In this document: positions 1 through 5,781 of the stretch, in pieces
How the letters are laid out: every line of letters begins with the position of its first letter
Numbering within the stretch: the first letter of the stretch is position 1
NCBI GenBank assembly: GCA_050181465.1
Contig: JBFXDD010000097.1
Location: 1 to 5,781, forward strand
Length of the DNA stretch: 5,781 bases
Source of the DNA: JACRLW01 sp050181465
GTDB lineage: Bacteria > Planctomycetota > UBA1135 > UBA2386
Reading direction: 5' to 3'
Notes under the pieces: generated by a model
Told to the model about the DNA's origin: nothing
Database searches by the model: none
What the model saw: the letters and a program-made list of their open reading frames with translations, nothing else
Made by a program: the position numbers and the translations under genes

Positions 1-246
1 CGAACTCGTAGTCGTCGATCGCAGCAGGAGTGGTTCCGGTCCGAGAGTCGGTGATTCGATCCAAGCGCCCGAGCGTGTCGAAGCGATAGATCGTCTCGAT
101 GCGCGTGTCCGCCGAGGCGTCCTTGGGCGGCAGGCTTCGCCACGCGGTCTGACCGCCGAAGTGACCGTAGTCCGCGAGCAGTTGGCTACTCCCCGCGGGA
201 TCCCAATCGATACGCGCGATGCGGCCGATGGAGTCCCATCGAAGCC
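1..246 (-). pseudogene. Truncated second RHS core fragment (displaced/orphan rhs), continues past left edge
   Basis: Read on the minus strand, this stretch encodes an uninterrupted piece of RHS/YD-repeat core equivalent to residues 442-522 of the large RHS protein (residue numbers counted from a GTG at 5771). It includes the YD-like motifs LRWDSIGR, IDWDPAG and YRFDTLGR. DNA identity to 4205-4450 is 241 of 246. The five differences (128, 130, 214, 218, 224) give A to P, G to R, M to I and one silent change, and no frameshift or stop. The upstream part of the gene is missing: homology ends at 246, 3 bp from the end of the adjacent IS. The fragment stays open to the window edge, so a C-terminal toxin tip may follow to the left; that is inference. 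It is either a dead remnant or a silent 'orphan' cassette that can be activated by recombination. RHS identity is very secure; functional status is unknown. Confidence 0.88.
1..246. repeat. Direct repeat copy A (within the displaced rhs fragment)
   Basis: This segment repeats 4205-4450 in the same orientation with a constant offset of 4204 bp. Only five substitutions and no indels separate the copies. The left limit is unknown because the window starts inside the repeat. The right limit is where the IS end begins. Confidence 0.95.
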
Positions 247-249
247 GTG

Positions 250-263
250 CTGTCCGAAAACTC
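250..263 (+). repeat. Left terminal inverted repeat of the IS
   Basis: The sequence CTGTCCGAAAACTC here is the exact reverse complement of 1535-1548. The true element tip may be one or two bases further in or out, because no target duplication fixes it. Confidence 0.85.
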
Positions 264-413
264 ATCCGAGCAACGGAGCTTGCGAATCTGCCACCAACCG
301 CAGGTCGCGAGCATCTTGGACTTGGCCATCTTGGCCGAACGATACCGCGACGTACGCCCGGCCGCCAAGTTGTGGCGGTCTCAACCCATCTCGGTGCCCT
401 TCCCCGATCGCAG

Positions 414-1475
414 CTACGCGGCTCGGTGGTAGTGCTTGAGCAAACCGCCGAGCCGCTCGCCGACCACAACTTCACCAACGCCGTTCGCCCGCGGTTGGGT
501 GATCAGTTCGTTCCCGCGGCCTTGGTGCGGCCGCTCGAGGTTGTAGTGCGCAACGAACTCGTCGACAGCTCGAACGAGATGGCCTGTGCCGAGCAGGATC
601 AGGCGGTCGAGGCACTCGCGCTTGATCGAGAGCACGAAGCGTTCGGCGATGGCGTTCATGTTGGGCGCCCGGACGGCCGTCGACACCGGAGTCACACCGG
701 ACTCTCGGAGGATGCTCCGGAACTGCTCCGTGAACTTGGTGTCGCGATCGAGGATCAGAAACCGCTTGGCGCGGAGAAACCCGTCCATCGGATCGGTCAG
801 GTTGCGCGCAACCTGAGCCATGAACTTCGCGTCGGGGTTGGTCGTGATCCCCGCGATCTCGACCGCTCGGGTGGCGTGGTCGATCACGAAGAGCACGTAG
901 TGGGTGATGAGACCGCGGGCAGTCCAGACTTCGGTAGTGAAGAAGTCCGTGGCCGCGATCGCCTGACGGCGTGCGCGCAGGAAGGTGCGCCAGCTCGTGG
1001 GGCGGTCTGGGCTCGGCTCAATGCCGTTGTCCTTCAGGGTCCGCGCGATCGTCGAGCGGGCGACGCAGTGGTCGAGCTTGCGGAGTTCACCCTGGATTCT
1101 GCAGTAGCCCCAGGTGGGGTTGTCGTTCGCCATCCTGACGATCAGGGTTCGGATCTCCTTCAGGATCCCGGGGCGTCCGACGCGTCGCTTGGCTGGGCAT
1201 GTCCACTTCGTCGCGATCAGTCGTCTGTGCCAGCGGAGGATGGTGTCGGGCGTGATGATGGTCGCGATCTGGTCGAGTAGGCGGCGTCCGAGCGCGACAC
1301 CCTTCGCAGCAAGCCGTCGGCGCTGATCATCGCTGAAACGCAGTCGACGCTTGCCGAGTTGCTCCAAGAGCACGCGATTCTCCTCGAGGAGGTAGTCGAT
1401 GGTCGCGGCTTGCTCGAGGTGGATCCAACCAGCGATGGCGGTCAGGAGGAGTCGGATGGGCTGGAGGCGTGGCAC
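414..1475 (-). CDS. IS transposase, integrase core (rve, DDE) domain
   Basis: This encodes a 353-residue transposase that would cut and join the IS ends. I chose the GTG at 1475 because the open frame to its right crosses the IS end at 1548, and the conserved family start (RLLLTAIAGW) follows within a few residues; a weak AAGG lies 4 nt upstream. The N-terminus has a Leu/Glu-rich helix (YLLEENRVLLEQL) typical of multimerising transposases. Next come a helix-turn-helix-like stretch near residues 77-91 (DTILRWHRRL) and a GRPG turn. The catalytic domain has the DDE triad: D177 (ATDFF), D243 (LILDRDTKF) and E278 (NAIAERF), the last two 35 residues apart as in IS3/IS481/retroviral integrase-type enzymes. 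It ends with the family tail RPHQGRGNEL and GERLGGLL. Length is normal and the frame is intact, so the enzyme may be active. I do not assign an exact IS family. Confidence 0.93.
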   Translation of the reverse strand: MPRLQPIRLLLTAIAGWIHLEQAATIDYLLEENRVLLEQLGKRRLRFSDDQRRRLAAKGVALGRRLLDQIATIITPDTILRWHRRLIATKWTCPAKRRVGRPGILKEIRTLIVRMANDNPTWGYCRIQGELRKLDHCVARSTIARTLKDNGIEPSPDRPTSWRTFLRARRQAIAATDFFTTEVWTARGLITHYVLFVIDHATRAVEIAGITTNPDAKFMAQVARNLTDPMDGFLRAKRFLILDRDTKFTEQFRSILRESGVTPVSTAVRAPNMNAIAERFVLSIKRECLDRLILLGTGHLVRAVDEFVAHYNLERPHQGRGNELITQPRANGVGEVVVGERLGGLLKHYHRAA

Positions 1476-1534
1476 GGAACCTTGATCGTCTCGGTGCGGC
1501 GCATCGACGTAGGTTGTTGGATCTGAGCGCGATC

Positions 1535-1548
1535 GAGTTTTCGGACAG
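1535..1548 (-). repeat. Right terminal inverted repeat of the IS
   Basis: The plus strand reads GAGTTTTCGGACAG, a perfect inverted copy of 250-263. It lies 59 bp upstream of the proposed transposase start. The long reading frame of the transposase runs on rightward past this repeat, but sequence beyond it cannot belong to the element. Confidence 0.85.
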
Positions 1549-1707
1549 GACGCACAGCACGCAAACAATGATACGCGACGCCGGGCTCGTGGAGCGTTAA
1601 GGCGCGAGCGGGAGGTGGTCAGGACCGAAAGAAGCGGTCCGCATCGGCGGCTGCGCGGGTCGCGTTCGAGCAACGGCTGTCGGCACGGGCTCCGAGGCGA
1701 GCTCCAC
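1549..1707. other. Intergenic gap between immunity gene and IS
   Basis: These 159 bp separate the stop of the DUF2019-like gene from the IS end. I see no gene here. Open frames that cross it are extensions of neighbouring frames or antisense shadows. It does not resemble the RHS core sequence that would be expected if the IS had simply split an rhs gene. Confidence 0.6.
1622..1640 (-). terminator. Possible hairpin downstream of immunity gene
   Basis: GGACCG and CGGTCC form a perfect 6-bp GC-rich stem around a 7-nt loop, 67 nt beyond the immunity gene stop. No U-rich tract follows on the minus strand, so it does not meet the usual test for an intrinsic terminator. It may only be a weak or chance hairpin. 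Confidence 0.25.
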
Positions 1708-2070
1708 TCAAGCCGGATCGAGACCCCACGTCTTCTCCTCCCATCTCTTCATCGCTTGCGATGCTTCGAAGGCGATCAGCCCCGACCCCTTTGCCGCCTC
1801 GCGGAGCACTTCGAGCGCCTCGGTAGTTCGATGACGGAGCAAGTATGCAGCAGCCATGACGCGAACGTCGGGGCGCTCGTGAGACAAGAGCACGCACAAA
1901 GCATCCCGACCGACGTCTCCCATTGCACGCAGCTTCCCGAACGTCGCGATGTACCGCTTCGCGTGCTTGTTCCCGGTCTTGTGGTCGCCGCGCCAGATCG
2001 CGTCGGTCTGCTGCGCTACATCTTCGGCGAACTGCGCGACAAGCGCGTTCGGATCCGCCTGCTTCACCAT
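1708..2070 (-). CDS. DUF2019-like protein, predicted immunity protein for the adjacent RHS toxin
   Basis: This encodes a small, soluble, mostly helical protein of 120 residues without signal peptide or membrane segment. The sequence resembles the DUF2019 family, which has a HEAT-repeat-like all-helical fold. The recognisable parts are an N-terminal helix (LVAQFAEDVAQQTDAI), a middle KLRAMGDVGRDAL, then LLSHERPDVRVMAAAYLL, and a C-terminal block GLIAFEASQAMKRWEE ending WGLDP. DUF2019 proteins are often found beside polymorphic toxins. Here the gene lies directly after the RHS nuclease tip, with its ATG overlapping the RHS stop (ATGGTGA), so the two are probably translationally coupled. By position and family it should bind and neutralise the nuclease domain in the cytoplasm of the producing cell; this is inference. 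An in-frame ATG at 2145 would add 25 residues inside the RHS reading frame. I reject it because that extension looks random and the family match begins at 2070. Confidence 0.85.
   Translation of the reverse strand: MVKQADPNALVAQFAEDVAQQTDAIWRGDHKTGNKHAKRYIATFGKLRAMGDVGRDALCVLLSHERPDVRVMAAAYLLRHRTTEALEVLREAAKGSGLIAFEASQAMKRWEEKTWGLDPA
2064..2070 (-). promoter_or_regulatory. Start/stop overlap coupling toxin and immunity translation
   Basis: The minus strand reads ATGGTGA: ATG (2070-2068) starts the immunity gene and TGA (2066-2064) ends the RHS gene in another frame. No strong Shine-Dalgarno is seen before the ATG, only a G-rich run (GTGGGGGCCGGGCT). Translation by ribosomes finishing the RHS gene is therefore the simplest route, and would tie antidote supply to toxin synthesis. 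Confidence 0.7.
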
Positions 2071-2396
2071 AGCCCGGCCCCCACATTCTCGATCGCCTGC
2101 CTTCCGAACGCCGCCTGGGCTTCGAAGGACTGAGTACTCAGCCACTGTCGGACGGTGAGCGTGTTGGAGCCGGTGATCGCGGGACGGATCGACGAGTAGA
2201 GCCCGCTTATCCGGGCGTGAATGCTCCCCGCGCCATGAGCCAGTTTGACGAGATTCCCGGTGTTGTGAACCGCCTCGGCCCCGAAGCGCGCAATGTTCCC
2301 CGGAGTCTGCTCGACGATGTGATGCCAGGCCTGCCCTGGACCTGCCGGCCCCATCGCGCGCTTGAAGGCAGAGAACGAGCGGAAGCCTTGGTGGAC
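2064..2396 (-). other. C-terminal toxin domain: predicted HNH/EndoVII-like (His-Me finger) nuclease
   Basis: Residues about 1126-1235 of the RHS protein form a compact tip. The key pattern is WHHIVEQ (H1150, H1151), then RFG, HNTGN (H1169, N1170, N1173), then IHARISGLYSS (H1185), and finally a helical QWLSTQSFEAQAAFG. The order His-His, Asn, His is what a beta-beta-alpha metal-binding nuclease site of the HNH/EndoVII superfamily would show. Many polymorphic-toxin tips of the WHH, LHH or GHH type belong to that superfamily. The substrate (DNA is the simplest guess) and catalysis are inferred from the motif only. A hand count over 2281-2400 gives 80 G+C in 120, close to the core and well above the segment before it. 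Confidence 0.72.
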
Positions 2397-5300
2397 CGTG
2401 TGTACCGCACCCCCTGCGGCGGGAGCACCGAACGTCGTCGGACTTGCGCCGTCATCGGCGGTCCTACCTAAGGGCTTGGGTCGGGCAACTGGTAGACCCC
2501 GAGGGCCGGTTACGCCAATTCCAGGTGCCGCGCCGCCCACCGTGGGTGATGTGGGTAAAGAGCTTGTACATGTAACGAACGCTGACCAGGCGGCTACGGT
2601 GAGTTCATTAGACCGCCTCACGTACTCCCACTGGGCCATGTACCGCTGAAAGAACCAATGTCGTTCTTCCTCGGTTAGAGGTCGCCACAAGCCATTCTCA
2701 AAATGCCAGATCGGACTGTTGAGCGGAAGGTCGGTTAGGTCAGACCATTTCTGTAGCTCTCTTGTGCCGGTGCCGAAGTTGCTTTCTCCCTTCGGAATTG
2801 AAACATTAAGTAACCCCAGCTCCGGTGTATCAATCCAGCTATTCTCTCCAGAGAAAAGCTCCGGAAAATTGAAGGCGACCTTGCCTTCCCCATTGGGGGT
2901 CCCCAGTGTCACTGTTAGTCTGTGCGCCTGTAGGCCGAGCGCATCCGAGTAGAGCAAGGGATTGCTTGCGCCATTGACATATGCGTTGCCTCGACTAAGC
3001 ACATCCCCCCACACCCCTATTCGATCCACCGACACAAACCGCCCTAGCCCCGGCGCGTAGTGTCGATTGCGCATGTAGACGAGCGGTGCTTCGGTCTCCA
3101 CACGATGGGCTTTCCAGCTCATCGGTAAGCCACTCTGAAAGGCGTTGCCGATCAGGGTCTCGTCCGGTGCATAGACCGTCACTCGCCCGTACGGGTCGTA
3201 CATCGCTCGCTCGGCCAACTGCCCGGTCGAGTCGATCACCGAGAGGATGCACTCGTGACCGCACTGGGTCGTGTGGTAGGTCGTCCACGAGGGTGGTTGG
3301 CCCACCGCGGCATCGTTGCGGCGGTAGGCCACCAGCTCATCGAGGCGGCTGCCCCAAACGAACTCCTTCGCGATGCGCTTGACGCCAGTGCTGACATCGA
3401 CGGACAGCTCCTGGATCTCGCGCCAGCCGTCGTAGACGTGCAGCCACGTGGCCGCTTGCGCTACGGCGACGCGGGCGACTCGGCGATTGCCAGTGTCGTA
3501 CCCATACAGCGCGACGAGCTGGAGCGAGGTCGTCGTCGAACTCTGCTGTGCATACTGGACGCCAGACTGGGTCTGGATCGGAGTTCCGTAGGGGAGTGTC
3601 ACCGGCTCGGTGAGCGCTCCGTAGAACTGCATGCGCGCCACCTCTTCGCCCGAACTCGGCGGAGCGGTCATCGCTGCCAGGATCGTCTCGCGCGCTGCCT
3701 GCAGCGGGGCGACACTGCCAAGCGGCGCCTGGGCCTCTTGTTCCTCAAAGGCATCAGCCGCGACCAGCGCGGTGGTCTCTGCGGGCACCTCGTCGGCGAC
3801 CAGCAACCAGATCTCCGACAGCCGATCCTTGAAGTCGTAGACGTAGTAGCGCGTGCCGTCGAAGATCAGGTTGCCGCGACCGTCATAGAGAAGCGTGGTC
3901 GGGATGGTTGGCTGGACCTGCGTATATCGATTGGCTGCCGATGTGTAGGTCTCCGTGCTCGGCGTGCCACTGCCAGGAGTGGTCGTCAGCGTCTCCCGAT
4001 TGCCGGCGTGGTCGAGATCGTAGGTGAGTGCCGAAAGGAAGGTTCCGGGGTTCTGAGATGGCGGCAGCGTGTTGCTGCCCAGAACCGCCTCTTGGAGCCG
4101 ATGGAACCGATCGTAGGTAAACCCATCCCCGGCATTGGTGGTCGCGCTGTTGCCGTCGAATCGGTTGTAGCGTTCCTCGACCAGGTTGCCGAAGTCGTCG
4201 TAGACGAACTCGTAGTCGTCGATCGCAGCAGGAGTGGTTCCGGTCCGAGAGTCGGTGATTCGATCCAAGCGCCCGAGCGTGTCGAAGCGATAGATCGTCT
4301 CGATGCGCGTGTCCGCCGAGGCGTCCTTGGGTGCCAGGCTTCGCCACGCGGTCTGACCGCCGAAGTGACCGTAGTCCGCGAGCAGTTGGCTACTCCCCGC
4401 GGGATCCCAATCGATACCCGCCATGCGCCCGATGGAGTCCCATCGAAGCCCCATGTCCAACCCGCCCTGGTAGCTCACGCTCGCACGACGATCGCGCAGA
4501 GTCGCATCAAACGTGGCAGTCACCGACCAGAGATCGCTGGCAGGGTCGTCGAGAATGCCGAAGTCGTATCGCTCGGCATGCACACGACCCAAACTGTCTT
4601 CTTCGCGACTGACCGCATCGATCAGCGAGAGGGTGCTCAGGTCGCCGGCAAACGTCGAGTGTTTGGTGACGCGACCGAGGCTGTCGCGGTCGAAGACCTC
4701 GCGGGTCGCGAGGAATGAGTGGAATGGGAAAGAGTTGACGTTGGGAAACTGACGGACCAACAGCTCGTCGCTGCCGCCGAAGAACAACTCGGTTCTCGGC
4801 GTCTGCCCGGCGATCGGCGTGCCGTGGGTCCAGCCAAGTGGTCGCGATGCGGAGTCGTAGTCGATCACCGCGATCGTGTGGTCCTGTGCTATGGCTGTGG
4901 GCAGGTAGCTCGCCGCCCCCGGCCGCTGCTCGACCAAGAATCGGCCGGCAAAGTCGCGGTGGACCGAAGTTCGATTGCCGACCCCATCGAAGCGATCGAC
5001 TCGGGAGATGCAGGTCTGCGCGTCGGTCCAGTCGACGTGTGCGAGGCTCAGCAGGATGTCGTCAGTCGTCGTCCCCGTGTTGTCGCCAAGGAGCGCATGC
5101 TCGATGAGACGGCCTCGAGCGTCCGGCAGGTAGTGGTGTTCCCGCGAACCAGTCGAGCCGAAGGTGGGCTGTGAGCTGCCCTTCCAGGCGATCGACCACT
5201 GCGTATCGCCGGTGGTGTAGTACCAGAACGCTTGCACCCGCGGATCGCCGACTCCGTTCTCGCCAAGCTCTTCGTAGCGGCGAAGGCGACCAAGCGGATC

Positions 5301-5781
5301 CCAGACATAGCGCGAGTGGAACTCGTGAGCGCTGTCGGCGACGGCTAGGTTGTCCTTGATCACTCGCGACCGCGTGAGCGACACGAAGTGTGTGCCCGGC
5401 AGATAGTCGAATGCTTGCCGATTCGAAGTGGGCGCGAGTGAGTCCTCGGTGCCGACTCGTCTTCCCAAAGCGTCGTAGTCGAACTTGGTGATGCGTGTGC
5501 CGGGGAGCTCCACCTCCTTCAGCAACGACATGCCCGCAAAGCGGCGCTTCACTTCATAGACGTCCTGCGGACCGGCACCGAGCGCGTGGTCCTCGAGGCG
5601 GCGCAGCCGGGAGATCTCGTCGTACTCGCGCTCGGTCTTGGCGAGCAGCGTGGGTCCGTCGAACACTTCATGTAAGGTCTCGCGCCCGGAGCTGTCGCGG
5701 GTGAAGACGTGAGCCGCTCCGCCGAGCGAGCCGGTGTAGCCTGGCGGGGCCGCAGCCAGTAGCGGTTCCACGATGGTGTTG
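2064..5781 (-). CDS. RHS/YD-repeat polymorphic toxin with C-terminal predicted nuclease (5' end outside window)
   Basis: This is a large RHS protein: 1235 residues are counted here from a GTG at 5771, but the frame stays open to the window edge, so the true N-terminus is missing. RHS proteins form a hollow beta-cocoon that encloses a C-terminal toxin before delivery to a target cell. YD-type repeats run through residues about 50-860, for example FDYDALGRR (near 97), IDYDSASRP, LRWDSIGR, YRFDTLGR, FVYDDFGN, LLYDGRGN and AMYDPYGR. The RHS-associated core follows: RNRHYAPGLGRF (901-912), D916, and the closing motif PLLYSDALGL (938-947). After the core come an unassigned segment (948-1067), a Gly/Pro-rich linker and the predicted nuclease (about 1126-1235). 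The delivery route (T6SS with PAAR, Tc-like, or general secretion) cannot be told without the N-terminus. The stop overlaps the immunity gene start. Residues 442-522 are duplicated at 1-246. Confidence 0.95.
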   Translation of the reverse strand, partial: NTIVEPLLAAAPPGYTGSLGGAAHVFTRDSSGRETLHEVFDGPTLLAKTEREYDEISRLRRLEDHALGAGPQDVYEVKRRFAGMSLLKEVELPGTRITKFDYDALGRRVGTEDSLAPTSNRQAFDYLPGTHFVSLTRSRVIKDNLAVADSAHEFHSRYVWDPLGRLRRYEELGENGVGDPRVQAFWYYTTGDTQWSIAWKGSSQPTFGSTGSREHHYLPDARGRLIEHALLGDNTGTTTDDILLSLAHVDWTDAQTCISRVDRFDGVGNRTSVHRDFAGRFLVEQRPGAASYLPTAIAQDHTIAVIDYDSASRPLGWTHGTPIAGQTPRTELFFGGSDELLVRQFPNVNSFPFHSFLATREVFDRDSLGRVTKHSTFAGDLSTLSLIDAVSREEDSLGRVHAERYDFGILDDPASDLWSVTATFDATLRDRRASVSYQGGLDMGLRWDSIGRMAGIDWDPAGSSQLLADYGHFGGQTAWRSLAPKDASADTRIETIYRFDTLGRLDRITDSRTGTTPAAIDDYEFVYDDFGNLVEERYNRFDGNSATTNAGDGFTYDRFHRLQEAVLGSNTLPPSQNPGTFLSALTYDLDHAGNRETLTTTPGSGTPSTETYTSAANRYTQVQPTIPTTLLYDGRGNLIFDGTRYYVYDFKDRLSEIWLLVADEVPAETTALVAADAFEEQEAQAPLGSVAPLQAARETILAAMTAPPSSGEEVARMQFYGALTEPVTLPYGTPIQTQSGVQYAQQSSTTTSLQLVALYGYDTGNRRVARVAVAQAATWLHVYDGWREIQELSVDVSTGVKRIAKEFVWGSRLDELVAYRRNDAAVGQPPSWTTYHTTQCGHECILSVIDSTGQLAERAMYDPYGRVTVYAPDETLIGNAFQSGLPMSWKAHRVETEAPLVYMRNRHYAPGLGRFVSVDRIGVWGDVLSRGNAYVNGASNPLLYSDALGLQAHRLTVTLGTPNGEGKVAFNFPELFSGENSWIDTPELGLLNVSIPKGESNFGTGTRELQKWSDLTDLPLNSPIWHFENGLWRPLTEEERHWFFQRYMAQWEYVRRSNELTVAAWSAFVTCTSSLPTSPTVGGAAPGIGVTGPRGLPVARPKPLGRTADDGASPTTFGAPAAGGAVHTVHQGFRSFSAFKRAMGPAGPGQAWHHIVEQTPGNIARFGAEAVHNTGNLVKLAHGAGSIHARISGLYSSIRPAITGSNTLTVRQWLSTQSFEAQAAFGRQAIENVGAGLW
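2571..2930 (-). other. Unassigned segment between RHS core and toxin tip, low G+C
   Basis: Residues 948-1067 of the RHS protein lie right after the core-closing motif and match no family I recognise. The first half looks beta-rich (HRLTVTLG, KVAFNFPELF, LLNVSIPKG). The second half is aromatic and helical (WHFENGLWRPLTEEERHWFF, then RYMAQWEYVRRSNEL). A hand count of 2641-2880 gives 119 G+C of 240 (50%), against 83 of 120 (69%) at 3661-3780 in the core. It may be a pre-toxin or packing domain acquired separately, or the remains of an older tip. Confidence 0.6.
2931..2960 (-). other. RHS core-closing motif (PxxxxDPxGL variant), core/tip boundary
   Basis: The motif PLLYSDALGL (residues 938-947) stands at the position of the canonical PxxxxDPxGL that ends RHS cores and precedes the variable tip. 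In characterised RHS and Tc toxins an aspartyl autoprotease in this region releases the tip; here D916 and D943 are the candidate acidic residues. The usual Pro after Asp is Ala. Everything downstream is expected to be exchangeable. Confidence 0.85.
4205..4450. repeat. Direct repeat copy B (within the main rhs gene)
   Basis: This part of the main RHS core (residues 442-522) is repeated at 1-246 in the same orientation, with 5 substitutions in 246 positions. To the right of 4450 the main gene continues, whereas copy A is cut off by the IS. To the left of 4205 the extent of identity cannot be judged because copy A leaves the window. Confidence 0.95.

Larger units (their letters stand above)
250..1548 (-). 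mobile_element. Insertion sequence with DDE transposase, ~1.3 kb
   Basis: The element spans 1299 bp between perfect 14-bp inverted repeats (250-263 and 1535-1548) and contains one transposase gene on the minus strand. It is bordered on the left by RHS core sequence and on the right by the gap downstream of the immunity gene. No target-site duplication is visible: the left flank reads GAAGCCGTG and the right flank GACGCACAG. The sequence right of the element does not continue the RHS reading frame that is interrupted at 246, so this is not a clean insertion into an intact rhs gene. A deletion next to the IS, or recombination through it, is more likely. The region 264-413, between the left repeat and the transposase stop, holds no gene I can support. 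Confidence 0.85.

Noticed and set aside
1..246. Repeat as a plain assembly duplication
   Set aside because: Five substitutions separate the copies, three of which change amino acids, and copy A joins an IS rather than the flanking RHS sequence. A collapsed or copied contig end would normally be identical. Long reads would still be the decisive test.
219..1280. Plus-strand open frame of 353 codons across the rhs fragment and IS
   Set aside because: It lies antisense to the transposase with its full DDE motif set, crosses the IS boundary and shows no family signature.
250..1548. Clean IS insertion into one continuous second rhs gene
   Set aside because: The right flank (1549-1707) does not continue the RHS core homology that ends at 246, and no target-site duplication is seen, so a simple insertion does not fit.
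1476..1673. N-terminal extension of the transposase frame to an ATG at 1673
   Set aside because: The extension crosses the IS inverted repeat at 1535-1548 into flanking DNA and has random-looking Arg/Ser-rich sequence. The GTG at 1475 lies inside the element and just before the conserved start.
1619..2086. Minus-strand open frame of 155 codons overlapping the immunity gene
   Set aside because: It is an alternative frame of the same DNA, Arg/Ala/Ser-rich and without recognisable motifs. The DUF2019-like frame explains the region.
2071..2145. 25-residue N-terminal extension of the DUF2019-like protein
   Set aside because: It overlaps the coding sequence of the toxin C-terminus in another frame and shows no family similarity. 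The ATG at 2070 fits the stop/start overlap and the family start.
3255..4718. Long plus-strand open frame of 487 codons antisense to the RHS gene
   Set aside because: It is an antisense shadow in high-GC DNA. Its sequence is low-complexity Arg/Val/Gly/Asp-rich with no motif, while the minus strand has clear YD repeats throughout.

Overview
The window is a high-GC bacterial segment, with most coding stretches roughly 65-70% G+C by eye. It looks like part of a polymorphic-toxin (RHS) locus. The RHS style, the DUF2019-type partner and the integrase-core transposase would suit a Myxococcota-like, planctomycete-like or related environmental bacterium. No marker gene fixes the taxonomy, so that is a weak inference.

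All real genes read on the minus strand, right to left. From the right edge comes a large RHS/YD-repeat protein (2064-5781), whose N-terminus lies outside the window. Its repeat core ends at a PxxxxDxxGL-type motif at 2931-2960. It is followed by a C-terminal region of 288 residues: a segment of unknown function at about 50% G+C, a Gly/Pro-rich linker, and a C-terminal domain with a WHH...HN..N...H pattern that I read as a predicted HNH/Endonuclease VII-like nuclease toxin. The RHS stop overlaps by 7 nt the start of a 120-residue DUF2019-like protein (1708-2070), the likely immunity protein.

After a 159-bp gap comes an insertion sequence of about 1.3 kb (250-1548). It is bounded by perfect 14-bp inverted repeats and carries one DDE transposase (414-1475). 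Beyond its left end, at 1-246, lies a second copy of the RHS core. It matches 4205-4450 at 241 of 246 positions in the same orientation and runs out of the window. The RHS homology stops 3 bp from the IS end, so the IS marks the truncation point of this second copy.

The layout therefore looks like an rhs cassette (core, toxin tip, immunity gene) followed by a displaced rhs core fragment that may carry another toxin tip to the left of the window. Recombination between the two direct repeats would remove 4204 bp (present toxin tip, immunity gene and IS) and fuse the N-terminal part of the main RHS protein in frame to the displaced fragment. This is the known C-terminal-displacement mode of rhs evolution. 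The downstream tip itself cannot be seen here.
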